64,000 bases of DNA from Verrucomicrobiota bacterium (GTDB taxonomy: Bacteria > Verrucomicrobiota > Verrucomicrobiia > Opitutales > Opitutaceae). Position 1 is the first letter of the stretch. Each line of letters starts with the position of its first letter. The stretch spans positions 372,001-436,000 of the forward strand of contig JAEYWP010000030.1 in assembly GCA_023428905.1 (NCBI GenBank). Direction: 5' to 3'. Below are positions 44,427-53,252 of this stretch, piece by piece. The position numbers and the translations under genes are program-made. The notes under the pieces were generated by a model, which was given only the letters and a program-made list of their open reading frames with translations, was not told where the DNA came from and ran no database searches.

Positions 44427-46247
44427 ATGGCTACGATTCTCGTCGTCGAAGACGACAACCTCTCCCAGCGCCTGCTCGCCAAAATCCTCGCCTCGGGCGG
44501 ACATGCGGCCGTCACGACCGACGCCGTGCAGCAAGCTTGGGAGATCCTGGAGAAGCCCACCTTTCCCGACCTCGTCATCCTCGACAACCAGCTGGCGAAG
44601 GGCTGGGGCTGGGAACTGCTCCAGCGGATCCGCACGGATCTCGTCTTTCAGCACCTCCCGGTCGTGGTTTACACCGCCCACACCGAGCGCAGCTCGATCC
44701 TCAAGTACGTGGAGTTCGGGGTGCAGGGCATGCTGGTGAAGCCCTACCGTGCCGAGGTGATCCTCGGTGAGGTGAAAAAAGCGCTCGCGGCGGACTGGAT
44801 GAGCCGGCTGATCGAAGCGCCCGATGCCGCGGCCAAGCGTCTGGCGGTGGCTCCGAGCGATTACGTCAGCATGGTCACGGCCGCCGCGACCGGCCTGACC
44901 GAATCCATGCAGGAAATACGCGAGGCGGTGAAGAACCGGGCCCTCGACCCGCGGATCGACCGGACGATCAACCGCATCTCCAGCGAGGGCACCGCCCTGG
45001 GCATGCCCCTCCTGCGCTCGACCGCCGAGCTGCTGGAAAAGGCGGTGAACAACCGCAATTCCCCGGAAATCCAAGCGCGGCTGCGCCAGCTGGAATCGCT
45101 CCAGCGCGTCCTCAAGCACCGCGCCCATCTCTACATCGGTTTCCAGGAGGTCGTTCCTCCGGTCGCCCAGCTCGAACGGGTCGCACTCCCCAGCTCTAGT
45201 CACACCCCGTCCCTCACCGCCTCTCCCATCGGTTCGTTCTGCCGCCGCACCACCGCGGCGCCCCTCTGGGCGTTTGGCCCCCAGGTCGCAGCCGCCGGTC
45301 CGGCGCGCGACGCCGGGGTCGAGGGTTGGCTCGAGTGGTCCACAGGGGAAGCCAGGCCACCCGTCGTGGCGGCAATGCTGGAGACCTTCAAGGCGCTGGG
45401 TGGACTCTCCTACACCACGGTCGAGGCGCTCGCCTCTGAAATCACCGCGCTGCCCGGGTACGAGCCGGTGTTCCTGCGCCTCGCGACCCGGCTCAGTTCA
45501 CTCGACGACGAAACCACTGCGCTGGACGTTCCACTCGCGATCCATCGTCTCGGCGTTTACCGCAGCGGTGTCCTGCTGGCCTGCGCCCGCGTGGCGATTG
45601 TCCCCAAGGGTGAATCACCGTTGGACCTGAATCCGTTGCTGGTGCACACCCTCGCGAGCCTGCTCCTCGGGTATGAGCTGGCCCACGGCTTGAAGCTGAG
45701 TGAGGAAAACCTGTGCGCCTCCGCCGGGCTGGCCCGCGACCTTGGGTTCTGGTTGCTGGCGCTGCATGATCCCCTGCGCTTCGGGCTCTCGCTGGCCCGC
45801 GCCCTGACCCACGGCGGCAGCATCGTGGAGGCGGAGCGCGAGGTCTTTGGCTTTTCCCACGAGGAGGCCGGAGCCGGTTTCCTCGACCGGCACCTCTCGC
45901 TCCCCCTGCTCGAGCAGGCTGCGGGCAACCGCGGGCTTGGCGGGGAGCTCCGAAATGAGCAGGTGCCGGCGCTTGCGGCCGCGGCATTGGCCGACCTTCT
46001 GGCGTGGTGCGCTGCGGCGGATGTGGAGGAGGAGGGCGCGGCCCTGCGTGCGACCCTCGCACGGCCGGACCACCCGGTCTGGCGGGCGCTGGCGCGTGCC
46101 GGCGTCGAGCTCCCCATGGAAATTCCGGAGCTGGTGGATACGATGCGCGACATCGCCAAGTCCGCTTACTGGAGCATCGCGGTGATCGTGCAGTGGGCCT
46201 CGCAGGACCCGAAAAGCAAAACGGCCCACCCGAAGGTGAGCCGTTGA
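44427..46247 (+). CDS. Response regulator with C-terminal HDOD-like domain
   Basis: A 606-residue signalling protein from the ATG at 44427 (MATILVVEDDNLSQRLLAK). The receiver domain (1-118) is complete, with D9/D10, phospho-acceptor D53, T81 and K103. A helical linker follows (about 130-230; RQLESLQRVLKHRAHLYIGFQEV looks like a coil). The region from ALASEITALPGYEPVFLRLATRLSSLDDETTALDVPLAIHRLG onward resembles an HDOD domain, a metal-free relative of HD phosphohydrolases. The match is weak, so 'HDOD' is probable rather than certain. There is no kinase next to it. The 3' end overlaps a terminator that serves the opposite strand. The 222 bp upstream shows no feature. Confidence 0.72.
   Translation: MATILVVEDDNLSQRLLAKILASGGHAAVTTDAVQQAWEILEKPTFPDLVILDNQLAKGWGWELLQRIRTDLVFQHLPVVVYTAHTERSSILKYVEFGVQGMLVKPYRAEVILGEVKKALAADWMSRLIEAPDAAAKRLAVAPSDYVSMVTAAATGLTESMQEIREAVKNRALDPRIDRTINRISSEGTALGMPLLRSTAELLEKAVNNRNSPEIQARLRQLESLQRVLKHRAHLYIGFQEVVPPVAQLERVALPSSSHTPSLTASPIGSFCRRTTAAPLWAFGPQVAAAGPARDAGVEGWLEWSTGEARPPVVAAMLETFKALGGLSYTTVEALASEITALPGYEPVFLRLATRLSSLDDETTALDVPLAIHRLGVYRSGVLLACARVAIVPKGESPLDLNPLLVHTLASLLLGYELAHGLKLSEENLCASAGLARDLGFWLLALHDPLRFGLSLARALTHGGSIVEAEREVFGFSHEEAGAGFLDRHLSLPLLEQAAGNRGLGGELRNEQVPALAAAALADLLAWCAAADVEEEGAALRATLARPDHPVWRALARAGVELPMEIPELVDTMRDIAKSAYWSIAVIVQWASQDPKSKTAHPKVSR
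46212..46245 (-). terminator. Terminator of the aminotransferase operon, inside the end of the REC-HDOD gene
   Basis: An 11-bp stem with one mismatch (AACGGCCCACC and GGTGAGCCGTT) has a CGAA loop. Read on the minus strand it is followed by TTGCTTTTC immediately after the stem's TT. It lies just past the stop of the class V aminotransferase (46268) and within the last codons of the convergent gene. On the plus strand no T-run follows. Confidence 0.75.
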
Positions 46248-46267
46248 AAACAGAACCCGGGGGCGCC

Positions 46268-47356
46268 TCAGGAGGCGGCCTTCGGGGTCTCGGCCAGGGC
46301 GGCGTCGAGAGACTTGATCAGCGAGGCAATGGTCGCGTCGGTCTCGTCGCCCATGTTCGAAATGCGGAAGGTCTTTCCCTTCAGCTTGCCGTAGCCGCCG
46401 TCGATCACCAGCTGGTGCTTTGACTTGAGGATCTTGTTCAGCGCGGCCGTATCGATGTTGAGCGTATTGGCGAAGCAGTTGAGCGAGAGGGAGCCGTAAC
46501 CCTCCTTGGGGAAGAGCTTGAAGCCCTTGGCAAAACCCCAGTCGCGGACCTGCTGGTTCAAACGCGCATGGCGGGCGTAGCGGTTCTCGATGCCCTCGGC
46601 CTTGATGTCCTCGAGCTTCGACTTGAGGGCGTAGAAGAGCGACACCACCGGCGTGCTCGGCGTCATCCCCGCCTCGTGGTTTTTCTGGAATTCGACGAAG
46701 TCGAAATAATAGCCGCGGTCGGCCATCGTGGCGGCGCGTTCGAGAGCCCGCTTGGAAACGGAGAAGAGCGAGAGGCCGGGGGGCAGAGCGAGGGCCTTCT
46801 GCGAACCGGTGATCAGCACGTCGATACCGAGTTCGTCCTTCTTGATCGGGAGCACGCTAAACGAACTGACCGTGTCGACGATCGAAATGACGTCCGGGAA
46901 GTCGCGCAGGACCGCCATGATCGCCGGCAGGTCGCTCATGCAGCCGCAGGAGGTTTCGTTGTGAATCAGGGTGACGGCGTCATACTGGCCGGTGGACAGC
47001 TCCTTGCGGAGGGCGTCCGGATCGACCGGCTGGCCCCACTCGGATTTGAGGGCGCCGGCCTGCTTGCCGCAGCGCTGGGCGACGTCGAACCACTTGTCCG
47101 AGAAGGCGCCGTTCATGCAGTTCAGCACCTTCTTTTTCACCACATTGCGCAGGGAGCCTTCCATCGTCCCCCACGCACTGCTGGTGCTCAGGTACACCGG
47201 ATCCTGGGTGTAGAACAGCCCCTGGAGTTCGGGCTGCATGGATTGGTACAGCGCCACGAAATCCGTGCTGCGGTGGCCGATCATGGGCTGGGCCATGGCG
47301 CGCAGTGTCTTTTCGGAGACAGCGATGGGACCTGGGATGAACAGTTTGTAGCTCAT
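46268..47356 (-). CDS. Class V pyridoxal-phosphate aminotransferase (alanine-glyoxylate / serine type)
   Basis: A 362-residue fold-type I aminotransferase from the ATG at 47356 (MSYKLFIPGPIAVSEKTLRAM). PLP residues are D161 (IVDTVSSF) and K187 (ITGSQKALALPPG). MIGHRSTDFVALYQSMQPELQGLF is the typical N-terminal block of the alanine-glyoxylate/serine-pyruvate aminotransferase group. Some members of this group act as phosphoserine aminotransferases, and that role is possible here because no other serC is visible. It is 35 bp downstream of panD in the same leftward unit. Confidence 0.85.
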   Translation of the reverse strand: MSYKLFIPGPIAVSEKTLRAMAQPMIGHRSTDFVALYQSMQPELQGLFYTQDPVYLSTSSAWGTMEGSLRNVVKKKVLNCMNGAFSDKWFDVAQRCGKQAGALKSEWGQPVDPDALRKELSTGQYDAVTLIHNETSCGCMSDLPAIMAVLRDFPDVISIVDTVSSFSVLPIKKDELGIDVLITGSQKALALPPGLSLFSVSKRALERAATMADRGYYFDFVEFQKNHEAGMTPSTPVVSLFYALKSKLEDIKAEGIENRYARHARLNQQVRDWGFAKGFKLFPKEGYGSLSLNCFANTLNIDTAALNKILKSKHQLVIDGGYGKLKGKTFRISNMGDETDATIASLIKSLDAALAETPKAAS

Positions 47357-47391
47357 GGAGGAGAACGATGGACGGTTCGGACGGGAAAGGG

Positions 47392-47757
47392 TTATTTCGC
47401 GCTCACCTTGAGCACGCGGCTGTTGCCGTCGGCCAGCACCGCCACGCGGGGCTGCCACTGCGCCGCCTCGCGCTCGTCCACCACGGCGAAGGACATGATG
47501 GTGAGGATGTCTCCCGGCTTGCCCAGCCGCGCGGTGGCGCCGTTGAGGCTGATGGTCTTCGAGCCCGCCGGAGCGGGGATGGCGTAGGTCTCGAACCGCT
47601 CCCCGTTGGCCGTATTGCCAATCAGGATGCGCTCGTAGGGGCGCAGCCCGACCAGGTCCATCAGGTCGGAAGCGATCGCCAGGCTGCCCTCATAATTGAG
47701 GCTCGTGTCGGTGACCTCCACCCGGTGGAGCTTGGACTTGAGTAGATTGAGTTGCAT
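47392..47757 (-). CDS. panD: Aspartate 1-decarboxylase
   Basis: A pyruvoyl enzyme that makes beta-alanine for pantothenate and coenzyme A. The 121 residues include the self-cleavage site Gly24-Ser25 (LNYEGSLAIA), where Ser25 becomes the pyruvoyl group. The conserved K9, R54 and Y58 (GERFETYAI) match the Escherichia coli numbering. It starts MQLNLLKSKLHRVEVTD. It is divergent from lpxK with about 86 bp between starts. Confidence 0.95.
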   Translation of the reverse strand: MQLNLLKSKLHRVEVTDTSLNYEGSLAIASDLMDLVGLRPYERILIGNTANGERFETYAIPAPAGSKTISLNGATARLGKPGDILTIMSFAVVDEREAAQWQPRVAVLADGNSRVLKVSAK

Positions 47758-47843
47758 GGCGTGGCCTGGGTGGCGATAGAGAACCGTTTACGAAGCGATA
47801 GCGCCTCCCCATCGTCAACATCCAAACCCCCTTTGCCCGAGGC

Positions 47844-49043
47844 ATGTCGTCCTGGCTCCAGAGAAAGCTCAACACCTTCGAGCAGTACACGATCGACGTG
47901 ATTTTCGGGCGTGCTGAGGGCATCCGCTCCATCCTCTACGCGGGGTTTCTCCAGACCTTGTCGTACCTGTTCAGTGGGATCGCCCAGTCGAGGTTCTGGC
48001 TCTACCGCAAGCGTATCCTGCATGATCAGCCCCTCGGCTGCCTCGTCGTGGTGGTGGGCAACCTGACGGTCGGCGGCACAGGCAAGACGCCGGTGGTGGA
48101 AAAGTTCGCCCGCGCCCTCCGCGACCGCGGCCGCAAGGTCGCGATCCTCAGCCGTGGCTACAAAAGCAAGTCCGCCCCGCTGTGGAAAAAATGGCTGAAC
48201 GGCCTCACCGGCACGCCCGAGCCGCCGCCGCGCATCGTCAGTGACGGCGAGAAGGTGCTGCTCGACTCCGAACACGCCGGTGACGAACCCTTCATGCTGG
48301 CGCGCAACCTCCCGGGCGTGATCGTCCTGGTCGACAAGAACCGCGTCAAAGCGGGGATGTACGCGATTCGAAAGTTTGGCTGCGACACCCTCGTCCTGGA
48401 TGACGGTTTCCAATACCTGCCCCTCAAGGGCCGGCTCAACCTCCTGCTGGTCGACAAGACCAACCCCTTTGGCAACGGCTTCCTCCTTCCCCGGGGTATT
48501 CTGCGTGAGCCGATCAAGCACCTGCGCCGCGCCAGCTACGTTTTTCTGACCAAGTCCAATGGCCAGCGAGACGAGGAGCTGGAGGAGTTGATCCAGCGGC
48601 ACAACCCGGGAGTGGACGTGATCGAGTGCGCCCACAAGCCGCAGTACCTCCAGCGTTTTGGGTCCGAGGAACGCCAGCCGCTGCAGCATCTGCGCGGTCG
48701 CCGCGTCGGCGTTTTCAGCGGCATCGCCACCCCTGAGAGCTTCGAGAAGTTCGTCAAGGACCTGGGCGGCTCGATCGTCTTTGCCCGCCGCTTCCTCGAC
48801 CATTACCGCTTCGCCTACGACGACTTTGTATCCATCTTCAGCGAGGCACTGGAGCAGAAGGTGGAGTTTATCGTCACCACCGAAAAGGACGCGGTCCGCC
48901 TGCCCGACGGGCTGCCCTGCCCGGTGCCGGTGTATTATCTGCGCCTGGAGATCGAGATCATCCGCGGCGCGGCCGATTTCGACGAGGCGGTGGGCCGTAT
49001 CTGTTTCCCGGAGGCCCGGCCCCTGCCGGGCGGTCCGCCCTGA
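47844..49043 (+). CDS. lpxK: Tetraacyldisaccharide 4'-kinase
   Basis: Phosphorylates the lipid A precursor at the inner membrane, direct evidence for an LPS-bearing outer membrane. The 399 residues are longer than the usual 320-350, with extra sequence around residues 115-145. The Walker A motif GNLTVGGTGKTPVV is at 72-85. RGYKSKSAP, VSDGEKVLLDSEHAGDEPFMLAR and VLDDGFQYLPLKGRLNLLLVD complete the family signature. The N-terminal helix region (LQTLSYLFSGIAQSRFWLYRKRIL) is the usual membrane-associated part. Confidence 0.93.
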   Translation: MSSWLQRKLNTFEQYTIDVIFGRAEGIRSILYAGFLQTLSYLFSGIAQSRFWLYRKRILHDQPLGCLVVVVGNLTVGGTGKTPVVEKFARALRDRGRKVAILSRGYKSKSAPLWKKWLNGLTGTPEPPPRIVSDGEKVLLDSEHAGDEPFMLARNLPGVIVLVDKNRVKAGMYAIRKFGCDTLVLDDGFQYLPLKGRLNLLLVDKTNPFGNGFLLPRGILREPIKHLRRASYVFLTKSNGQRDEELEELIQRHNPGVDVIECAHKPQYLQRFGSEERQPLQHLRGRRVGVFSGIATPESFEKFVKDLGGSIVFARRFLDHYRFAYDDFVSIFSEALEQKVEFIVTTEKDAVRLPDGLPCPVPVYYLRLEIEIIRGAADFDEAVGRICFPEARPLPGGPP

Positions 49044-49114
49044 GGCCGTGTCCCCGTGGCTCCGCACCGGTTTCCCACTTGCCCCGCCCGGCGGCGGTGA
49101 GGTTAGGTGGGGGC

Positions 49115-50236
49115 ATGCTTATCGATCCGCGCTTTGACCAGCTGGCCGAGGGACTGACCGCGTTCTCCACCAACCTCAGGAAGGGTGAACGGGTCCTCAT
49201 CGATGCGTTTGATGTGCCTGACCAGATTGTGATCAGCCTGATTCGCGCCACCCGCCGGCGCGGCGCCCATCCCTACGTCAACCTCCACCGGGCCCGCGTC
49301 ACCCGCGAGCTGACCCTCGGGGCGGCGGAGGACCAGTTCGCCCCACACGCCGAGATCGAGCTCGCCCGTATGCAGAAGATGGATGCGTACATCGCGCTCC
49401 GCGGATCGGACAACATCTTCGAGGCCTCGGACGTCCCGCCCGACCGGGTGCAGCTCGTCAGCCGGCTGATGAAGCCGGTGCTCGACCACCGCGTGGGCAA
49501 GACCAAGTGGGTGGTCCTGCGCTGGCCGACCGCCTCGATGGCGCAGCTGGCCGGGAAGAGCACGGAGGAGTTCGAGGACTTTTATTTCCGCGTCTGCACC
49601 CTCGACTACGCGCGGATGACGCCCGGGATGAAGGCGCTGGCCGACCTGATGAAGGCGACCGACCAGGTGCACATCCAGGGCCCGGGCACCGACCTCCGCT
49701 TTTCCATCAAGGGGATCGGCGCGCAGCCCTGCGGCGGCCTGCGCAACATCCCGGACGGCGAAGTCTTCTCCTGCCCGGTGAAGGACAGCGTTGAGGGTGT
49801 GGTGCAATACAACGCCCCGACCGTCTACCTCGGCCAGTCCTTCGACAACATCCGCCTGGTCTTCAAGCGGGGCCGCATCATCGAGGCCACGTCCTCCAAT
49901 ACCAAGCGCCTCAATGAGATTCTCGATAGCGACGACGGCGCCCGCTATATCGGGGAGTTCGCCCTCGGCTTCAACCCGCACATCCTCGAGCCCATGCGCG
50001 ACATTCTCTTCGACGAGAAGATCGCTGGCTCCTTCCACTTTACCCCCGGGCAGGCCTACGAGGGGGTGGGCAACGGCAACCGTTCCCAGGTCCACTGGGA
50101 CATGGTCTGCATCCAGCGCCCCGAATACGGCGGCGGTGAAATCCGGTTTGACGGCAAGCTGATCCGCAAGGACGGCATGTTTGTCCCGAAGTCGCTCCAG
50201 AAGTTGAATCCCGAATACCTGCTGGGCGGCAAGTGA
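49115..50236 (+). CDS. M29-family metallo-aminopeptidase
   Basis: A 373-residue cytoplasmic aminopeptidase of the thermophilic-aminopeptidase family. The ATG at 49115 (MLIDPRFDQLAEGLTAFS) has a G-rich stretch upstream and matches family starts. The metal-binding and catalytic residues lie in the C-terminal half: GLRNIPDGEVFSCPV, GEFALGFNPHI, GSFHFTPGQAYEG and SQVHWDMV. The N-terminal domain is typical of M29. The gene follows lpxK by 70 bp and precedes the adenosine deaminase by 22 bp, so the three may share a transcript. Confidence 0.88.
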   Translation: MLIDPRFDQLAEGLTAFSTNLRKGERVLIDAFDVPDQIVISLIRATRRRGAHPYVNLHRARVTRELTLGAAEDQFAPHAEIELARMQKMDAYIALRGSDNIFEASDVPPDRVQLVSRLMKPVLDHRVGKTKWVVLRWPTASMAQLAGKSTEEFEDFYFRVCTLDYARMTPGMKALADLMKATDQVHIQGPGTDLRFSIKGIGAQPCGGLRNIPDGEVFSCPVKDSVEGVVQYNAPTVYLGQSFDNIRLVFKRGRIIEATSSNTKRLNEILDSDDGARYIGEFALGFNPHILEPMRDILFDEKIAGSFHFTPGQAYEGVGNGNRSQVHWDMVCIQRPEYGGGEIRFDGKLIRKDGMFVPKSLQKLNPEYLLGGK

Positions 50237-50257
50237 GCCGCGCGGGGGGCGCAGCGT

Positions 50258-51253
50258 GTGACAGAGGCCGTACGCCGTTTTATCCGGGCGCTGCCCAAGA
50301 CGGAAACGCACCTTCACCTCGAAGGAGCGCTCCCGTACGAACTGCTGCATGCCTGGCGACCGGAGCGTTACCCGGAGGCGCCCCTCTTCCGGCAGCCGCA
50401 GTTTCGGTATCCGAGTTTTCCGCACTTCGACGAGATCCTGCTCGGCCATGCGCTGCCGTGGTTCGTCTCGGCGGAGCGCTACCACGAGGCGGCCAAGGCC
50501 GTGTTTGCCCGCCATGTGGAGCAGAACGTCCGTTATGTGGAGACAAGCTTTCACCTGCCCGTGACCGGCTTCATCGGCGTCCCCGGCCCCGAAATCGTCG
50601 CCGCCATCCGGGCGGCGGTGCCGCCCGGCCTGGAGGTGCGGATCTTCGCCGGGATGCTGCGCTCCGACTACGTTGCCCCGCTCCGAAGCACGATCGACGC
50701 GCTCGGGCAATGGGAGGACCTCGCCGGGGTCGATCTGCACGGATTTGAGCAGGTCCCGACCCAGCCCTGGACCGCCTCGGTCTGGGCGCGGCTTCGCGAG
50801 CACGGCAAGGTCACCAAAGTCCACGCCGGCGAGTTCGACGGTCCCGCGCGGGTGCGTGAGGCCATCGAGGTGCTCGGCTCCACGAGGATCCAGCATGGCG
50901 TGCGTGCGATCGAGGATCCCGCGGTCGTGACCCTCGCGGCGGAGCGCGGCGTGACCTTTGACCTGTGCCCGATCAGCAACGTCAAACTCCAGGTTGTGCC
51001 GTCGCTGGCGGCGCATCCCGTGCGCGCCCTGATGGACGCGGGCGTGCGCTGCACCCTGAGCACGGATGATCCGCTGGTCTTCGCCAATACCCTGACGGAC
51101 GAATACGAGGCGCTGGCCGGTGAGCTGGCCTTCACTCCGGCGGAGCTCGCCCGCCTGGCGCGGAACGGCTTCGAGGTGGCCTTGGTGCCGGAAGCCACCC
51201 GCCGGCAGTGGCTCCGGGAGGTGGAGGCGGTTCTGTCCTCGCCCCCGGCCTGA
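50258..51253 (+). CDS. add: Adenosine deaminase family protein
   Basis: A zinc hydrolase that deaminates adenosine or a related 6-aminopurine. The reading of 331 residues starts at GTG. Zinc ligands and catalytic residues are H18 and H20 (KTETHLHLEGAL), H189 and E192 (VHAGEF), H213 (IQHGVRA) and D270/D271 (LSTDDP). FDLCPISNVKLQ is typical of this branch. Adenosine is the likely substrate, but related enzymes act on adenine or other derivatives, so the symbol is tentative. It lies in line between the M29 peptidase and rluD, whose start is 27 bp after this stop. Confidence 0.85.
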   Translation: MTEAVRRFIRALPKTETHLHLEGALPYELLHAWRPERYPEAPLFRQPQFRYPSFPHFDEILLGHALPWFVSAERYHEAAKAVFARHVEQNVRYVETSFHLPVTGFIGVPGPEIVAAIRAAVPPGLEVRIFAGMLRSDYVAPLRSTIDALGQWEDLAGVDLHGFEQVPTQPWTASVWARLREHGKVTKVHAGEFDGPARVREAIEVLGSTRIQHGVRAIEDPAVVTLAAERGVTFDLCPISNVKLQVVPSLAAHPVRALMDAGVRCTLSTDDPLVFANTLTDEYEALAGELAFTPAELARLARNGFEVALVPEATRRQWLREVEAVLSSPPA

Positions 51254-51279
51254 AGGCCGGAGAGAGTCTCAATCCACGC

Positions 51280-52218
51280 ATGCCCGATCCCGTCCAGTTC
51301 ATCGTGCCCGAAGGCATCCGCAGAGGCCGCGCCGACAAGGTGCTCGCGTCCGGATTTTCCGAATACAGCCGGATGGCGCTGCAGCGCGCTTTCGACGACG
51401 GCCGGGTGCTCCTCGGGGGGAGGCCGATCGGGAAGGACGACACCGTGCGCGCCGGGGACGTCCTGACCTTCACCATGCCGGAGACGCGCCCCTCCGAACT
51501 CAAGGCGGTCGACATCCCCCTCGAAGTGATCTTCGAGGACGAGCACCTCCTCGCCCTGAACAAGGCCTCCGGCATGATCGTTCACCCAGGCGCCGGGACG
51601 GGCGAGGACACCCTGGTCCACGCGCTGCTTTCGCACTGCGAGGGTGAGCTGAGCGGTATCGGCGGGGTGGAGCGTCCCGGGATTGTCCACCGCCTCGACC
51701 GCGAGACGTCCGGCGTCATGCTGGTGGCGAAAACGGACGCGGCCCACCGCGGGCTTTCGGAGCAGTTTGCCGAGCGCAGCCTGCAAAAGGAGTACCTTGC
51801 CCTGGTCGCGGGGGTGCCCTCGCTCCTCAGCGGGAGCATCCGCAAACCGATTGGTCGCAACCCCAATCAGCGACACAAGATGGCGGTGGTGGAGGGGGAT
51901 CAGCGCGGGCGTGATGCCCACACCGACTGGGAGGTGGTGGAGAAATTCGGCCGCACCGCTGCGTTGCTCCGCTGCGCGATTCATACCGGGAGAACCCACC
52001 AGATCCGCGTCCACCTGAAATCGCTTGGGCACATCATCCTCGGCGACTTGGTGTACGGTTGGAAACCCGACGCCCGGATGAAGCTTCAGCCGGAGCGCGT
52101 CATGCTGCACGCCGAACACCTGATCGTGACGCATCCCGTCACGGGCGTCCGGCTCGACCTGCGCGCGCCTGTGCCGGCCGATTTCCAGGGGCTGCTGAAA
52201 GCCCTGCGCGCGCCGTAG
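51280..52218 (+). CDS. rluD: RluA-family 23S rRNA pseudouridine synthase, RluD-like
   Basis: A 312-residue enzyme with an N-terminal S4 domain (residues about 15-75, RADKVLASGFSEYSRMALQRAF) and a catalytic domain containing HRLDRETSGVMLVAK with catalytic Asp140. GRTHQIRVHLKSLGHIILGD and the final HPVTGVRLDLRAP are typical. The S4 domain plus overall length favour RluD, which acts on helix 69 of 23S rRNA, over the smaller RluA or the other family members. The ATG at 51280 was preferred; the frame is open upstream only into the adenosine deaminase end. Confidence 0.87.
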   Translation: MPDPVQFIVPEGIRRGRADKVLASGFSEYSRMALQRAFDDGRVLLGGRPIGKDDTVRAGDVLTFTMPETRPSELKAVDIPLEVIFEDEHLLALNKASGMIVHPGAGTGEDTLVHALLSHCEGELSGIGGVERPGIVHRLDRETSGVMLVAKTDAAHRGLSEQFAERSLQKEYLALVAGVPSLLSGSIRKPIGRNPNQRHKMAVVEGDQRGRDAHTDWEVVEKFGRTAALLRCAIHTGRTHQIRVHLKSLGHIILGDLVYGWKPDARMKLQPERVMLHAEHLIVTHPVTGVRLDLRAPVPADFQGLLKALRAP

Positions 52219-52254
52219 ACCGTGAGGGTGGGCGGGCGCCCGCCACCGGCCAGC

Positions 52255-53193
52255 TCAGGCGTGATCCAGCGCCTGCGCGGCCACGCCCCAGCGCAGGTTG
52301 TAAACAGAATTTCGATACGCGTGCAGGCCGGCCACGTCCGCCACCGCGATCATGGTGGCGAGGGCGGCGGGCAACACGTCTGCCCGGCCGTGGGGCATGG
52401 CCGGAAGTCGGCGGCGTTCCTCCAGGGGCTCGCGGCCGATGTAGGAGAGCAGTTCGCGAAGTTCAGTGACGGTGAGGAGGGTCGCGGACTGCTCGAACGA
52501 CTGGCCCCGCCGGGCTCCGAGGATGGCGCGCGCGGTGGTGAGGGTTCCGCCGGTGCCGACGGCGGCGGCGCCTGGCGGAAGATTGAAATGAAAGCCGCTC
52601 TTGATCACGACCTCCTTGACCAATTCGGAGACGGCACGGTCCGCCTCGCGGCTGAAGGGCCGGGACGGATCGGACACAAACCGCTCTGTCAGGCGCACGC
52701 AGCCGAGCGGAAGGCTGAGGCCCTGGGCGATTCGACGGTCGCGGAACGCCAGGCATTCCAGGCTCCCGCCGCCCAGGTCGAAGAGGTAAAAGTCGCGCAG
52801 GTGAGCGAGGTCGGGGTCACAGGTCAGCCCGCGCCCGATCAGGTTGGCCTCCTCCTCGCCGGAGAGGATCCGGACCTGCAGCCCGGTCTCGGCGGCCAGG
52901 CGCGCGCGGAAATCGGCTCCGTTCGACGCGTCCCGCACTGCGCTGGTGGCGACAAGCAGGGTCTCGCGCGGATCGAAGGCGCGCGCGTCCGCCAGCAGTT
53001 CGCGGATCGCCTCCGCGCCCCGGTTCATGCCCTCGTCGCTTAGCCGCGGGTTTTGTTTGCTGATGCCGGCGCTGATCCTGGCTTCGATCGTCCGCGCCTT
53101 CAGGGCGGTGAGTTGTCCCTGGCGCGAGCGCTGGACCACCAGCACCTTGATGGAATTGCTGCCAATATCGATGACGGCGACGGCGGCGGACAT
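52255..53193 (-). CDS. Ppx/GppA-family phosphatase
   Basis: A 312-residue acetate-kinase/HSP70-fold phosphatase from the ATG at 53193 (MSAAVAVIDIGSNSIKVLVV). Motifs are SAVRDASNGADF, ILSGEEEANLIGRGL, FDLGGGSLECLAF and GTGGTLTTARAIL. It has only the N-terminal catalytic module and no C-terminal HD or regulatory domain, as in short Ppx or MTH-type members. The substrate may be polyphosphate or pppGpp; the sequence does not settle which. It is convergent with rluD, 37 bp apart, and downstream of rsmI. Confidence 0.88.
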   Translation of the reverse strand: MSAAVAVIDIGSNSIKVLVVQRSRQGQLTALKARTIEARISAGISKQNPRLSDEGMNRGAEAIRELLADARAFDPRETLLVATSAVRDASNGADFRARLAAETGLQVRILSGEEEANLIGRGLTCDPDLAHLRDFYLFDLGGGSLECLAFRDRRIAQGLSLPLGCVRLTERFVSDPSRPFSREADRAVSELVKEVVIKSGFHFNLPPGAAAVGTGGTLTTARAILGARRGQSFEQSATLLTVTELRELLSYIGREPLEERRRLPAMPHGRADVLPAALATMIAVADVAGLHAYRNSVYNLRWGVAAQALDHA

Positions 53194-53252
53194 GGACTTC
53201 ACGACACGGGAAAAGGAGGGCGGTGAAAAGACCGAAGATCAGCGCGGGCCGA

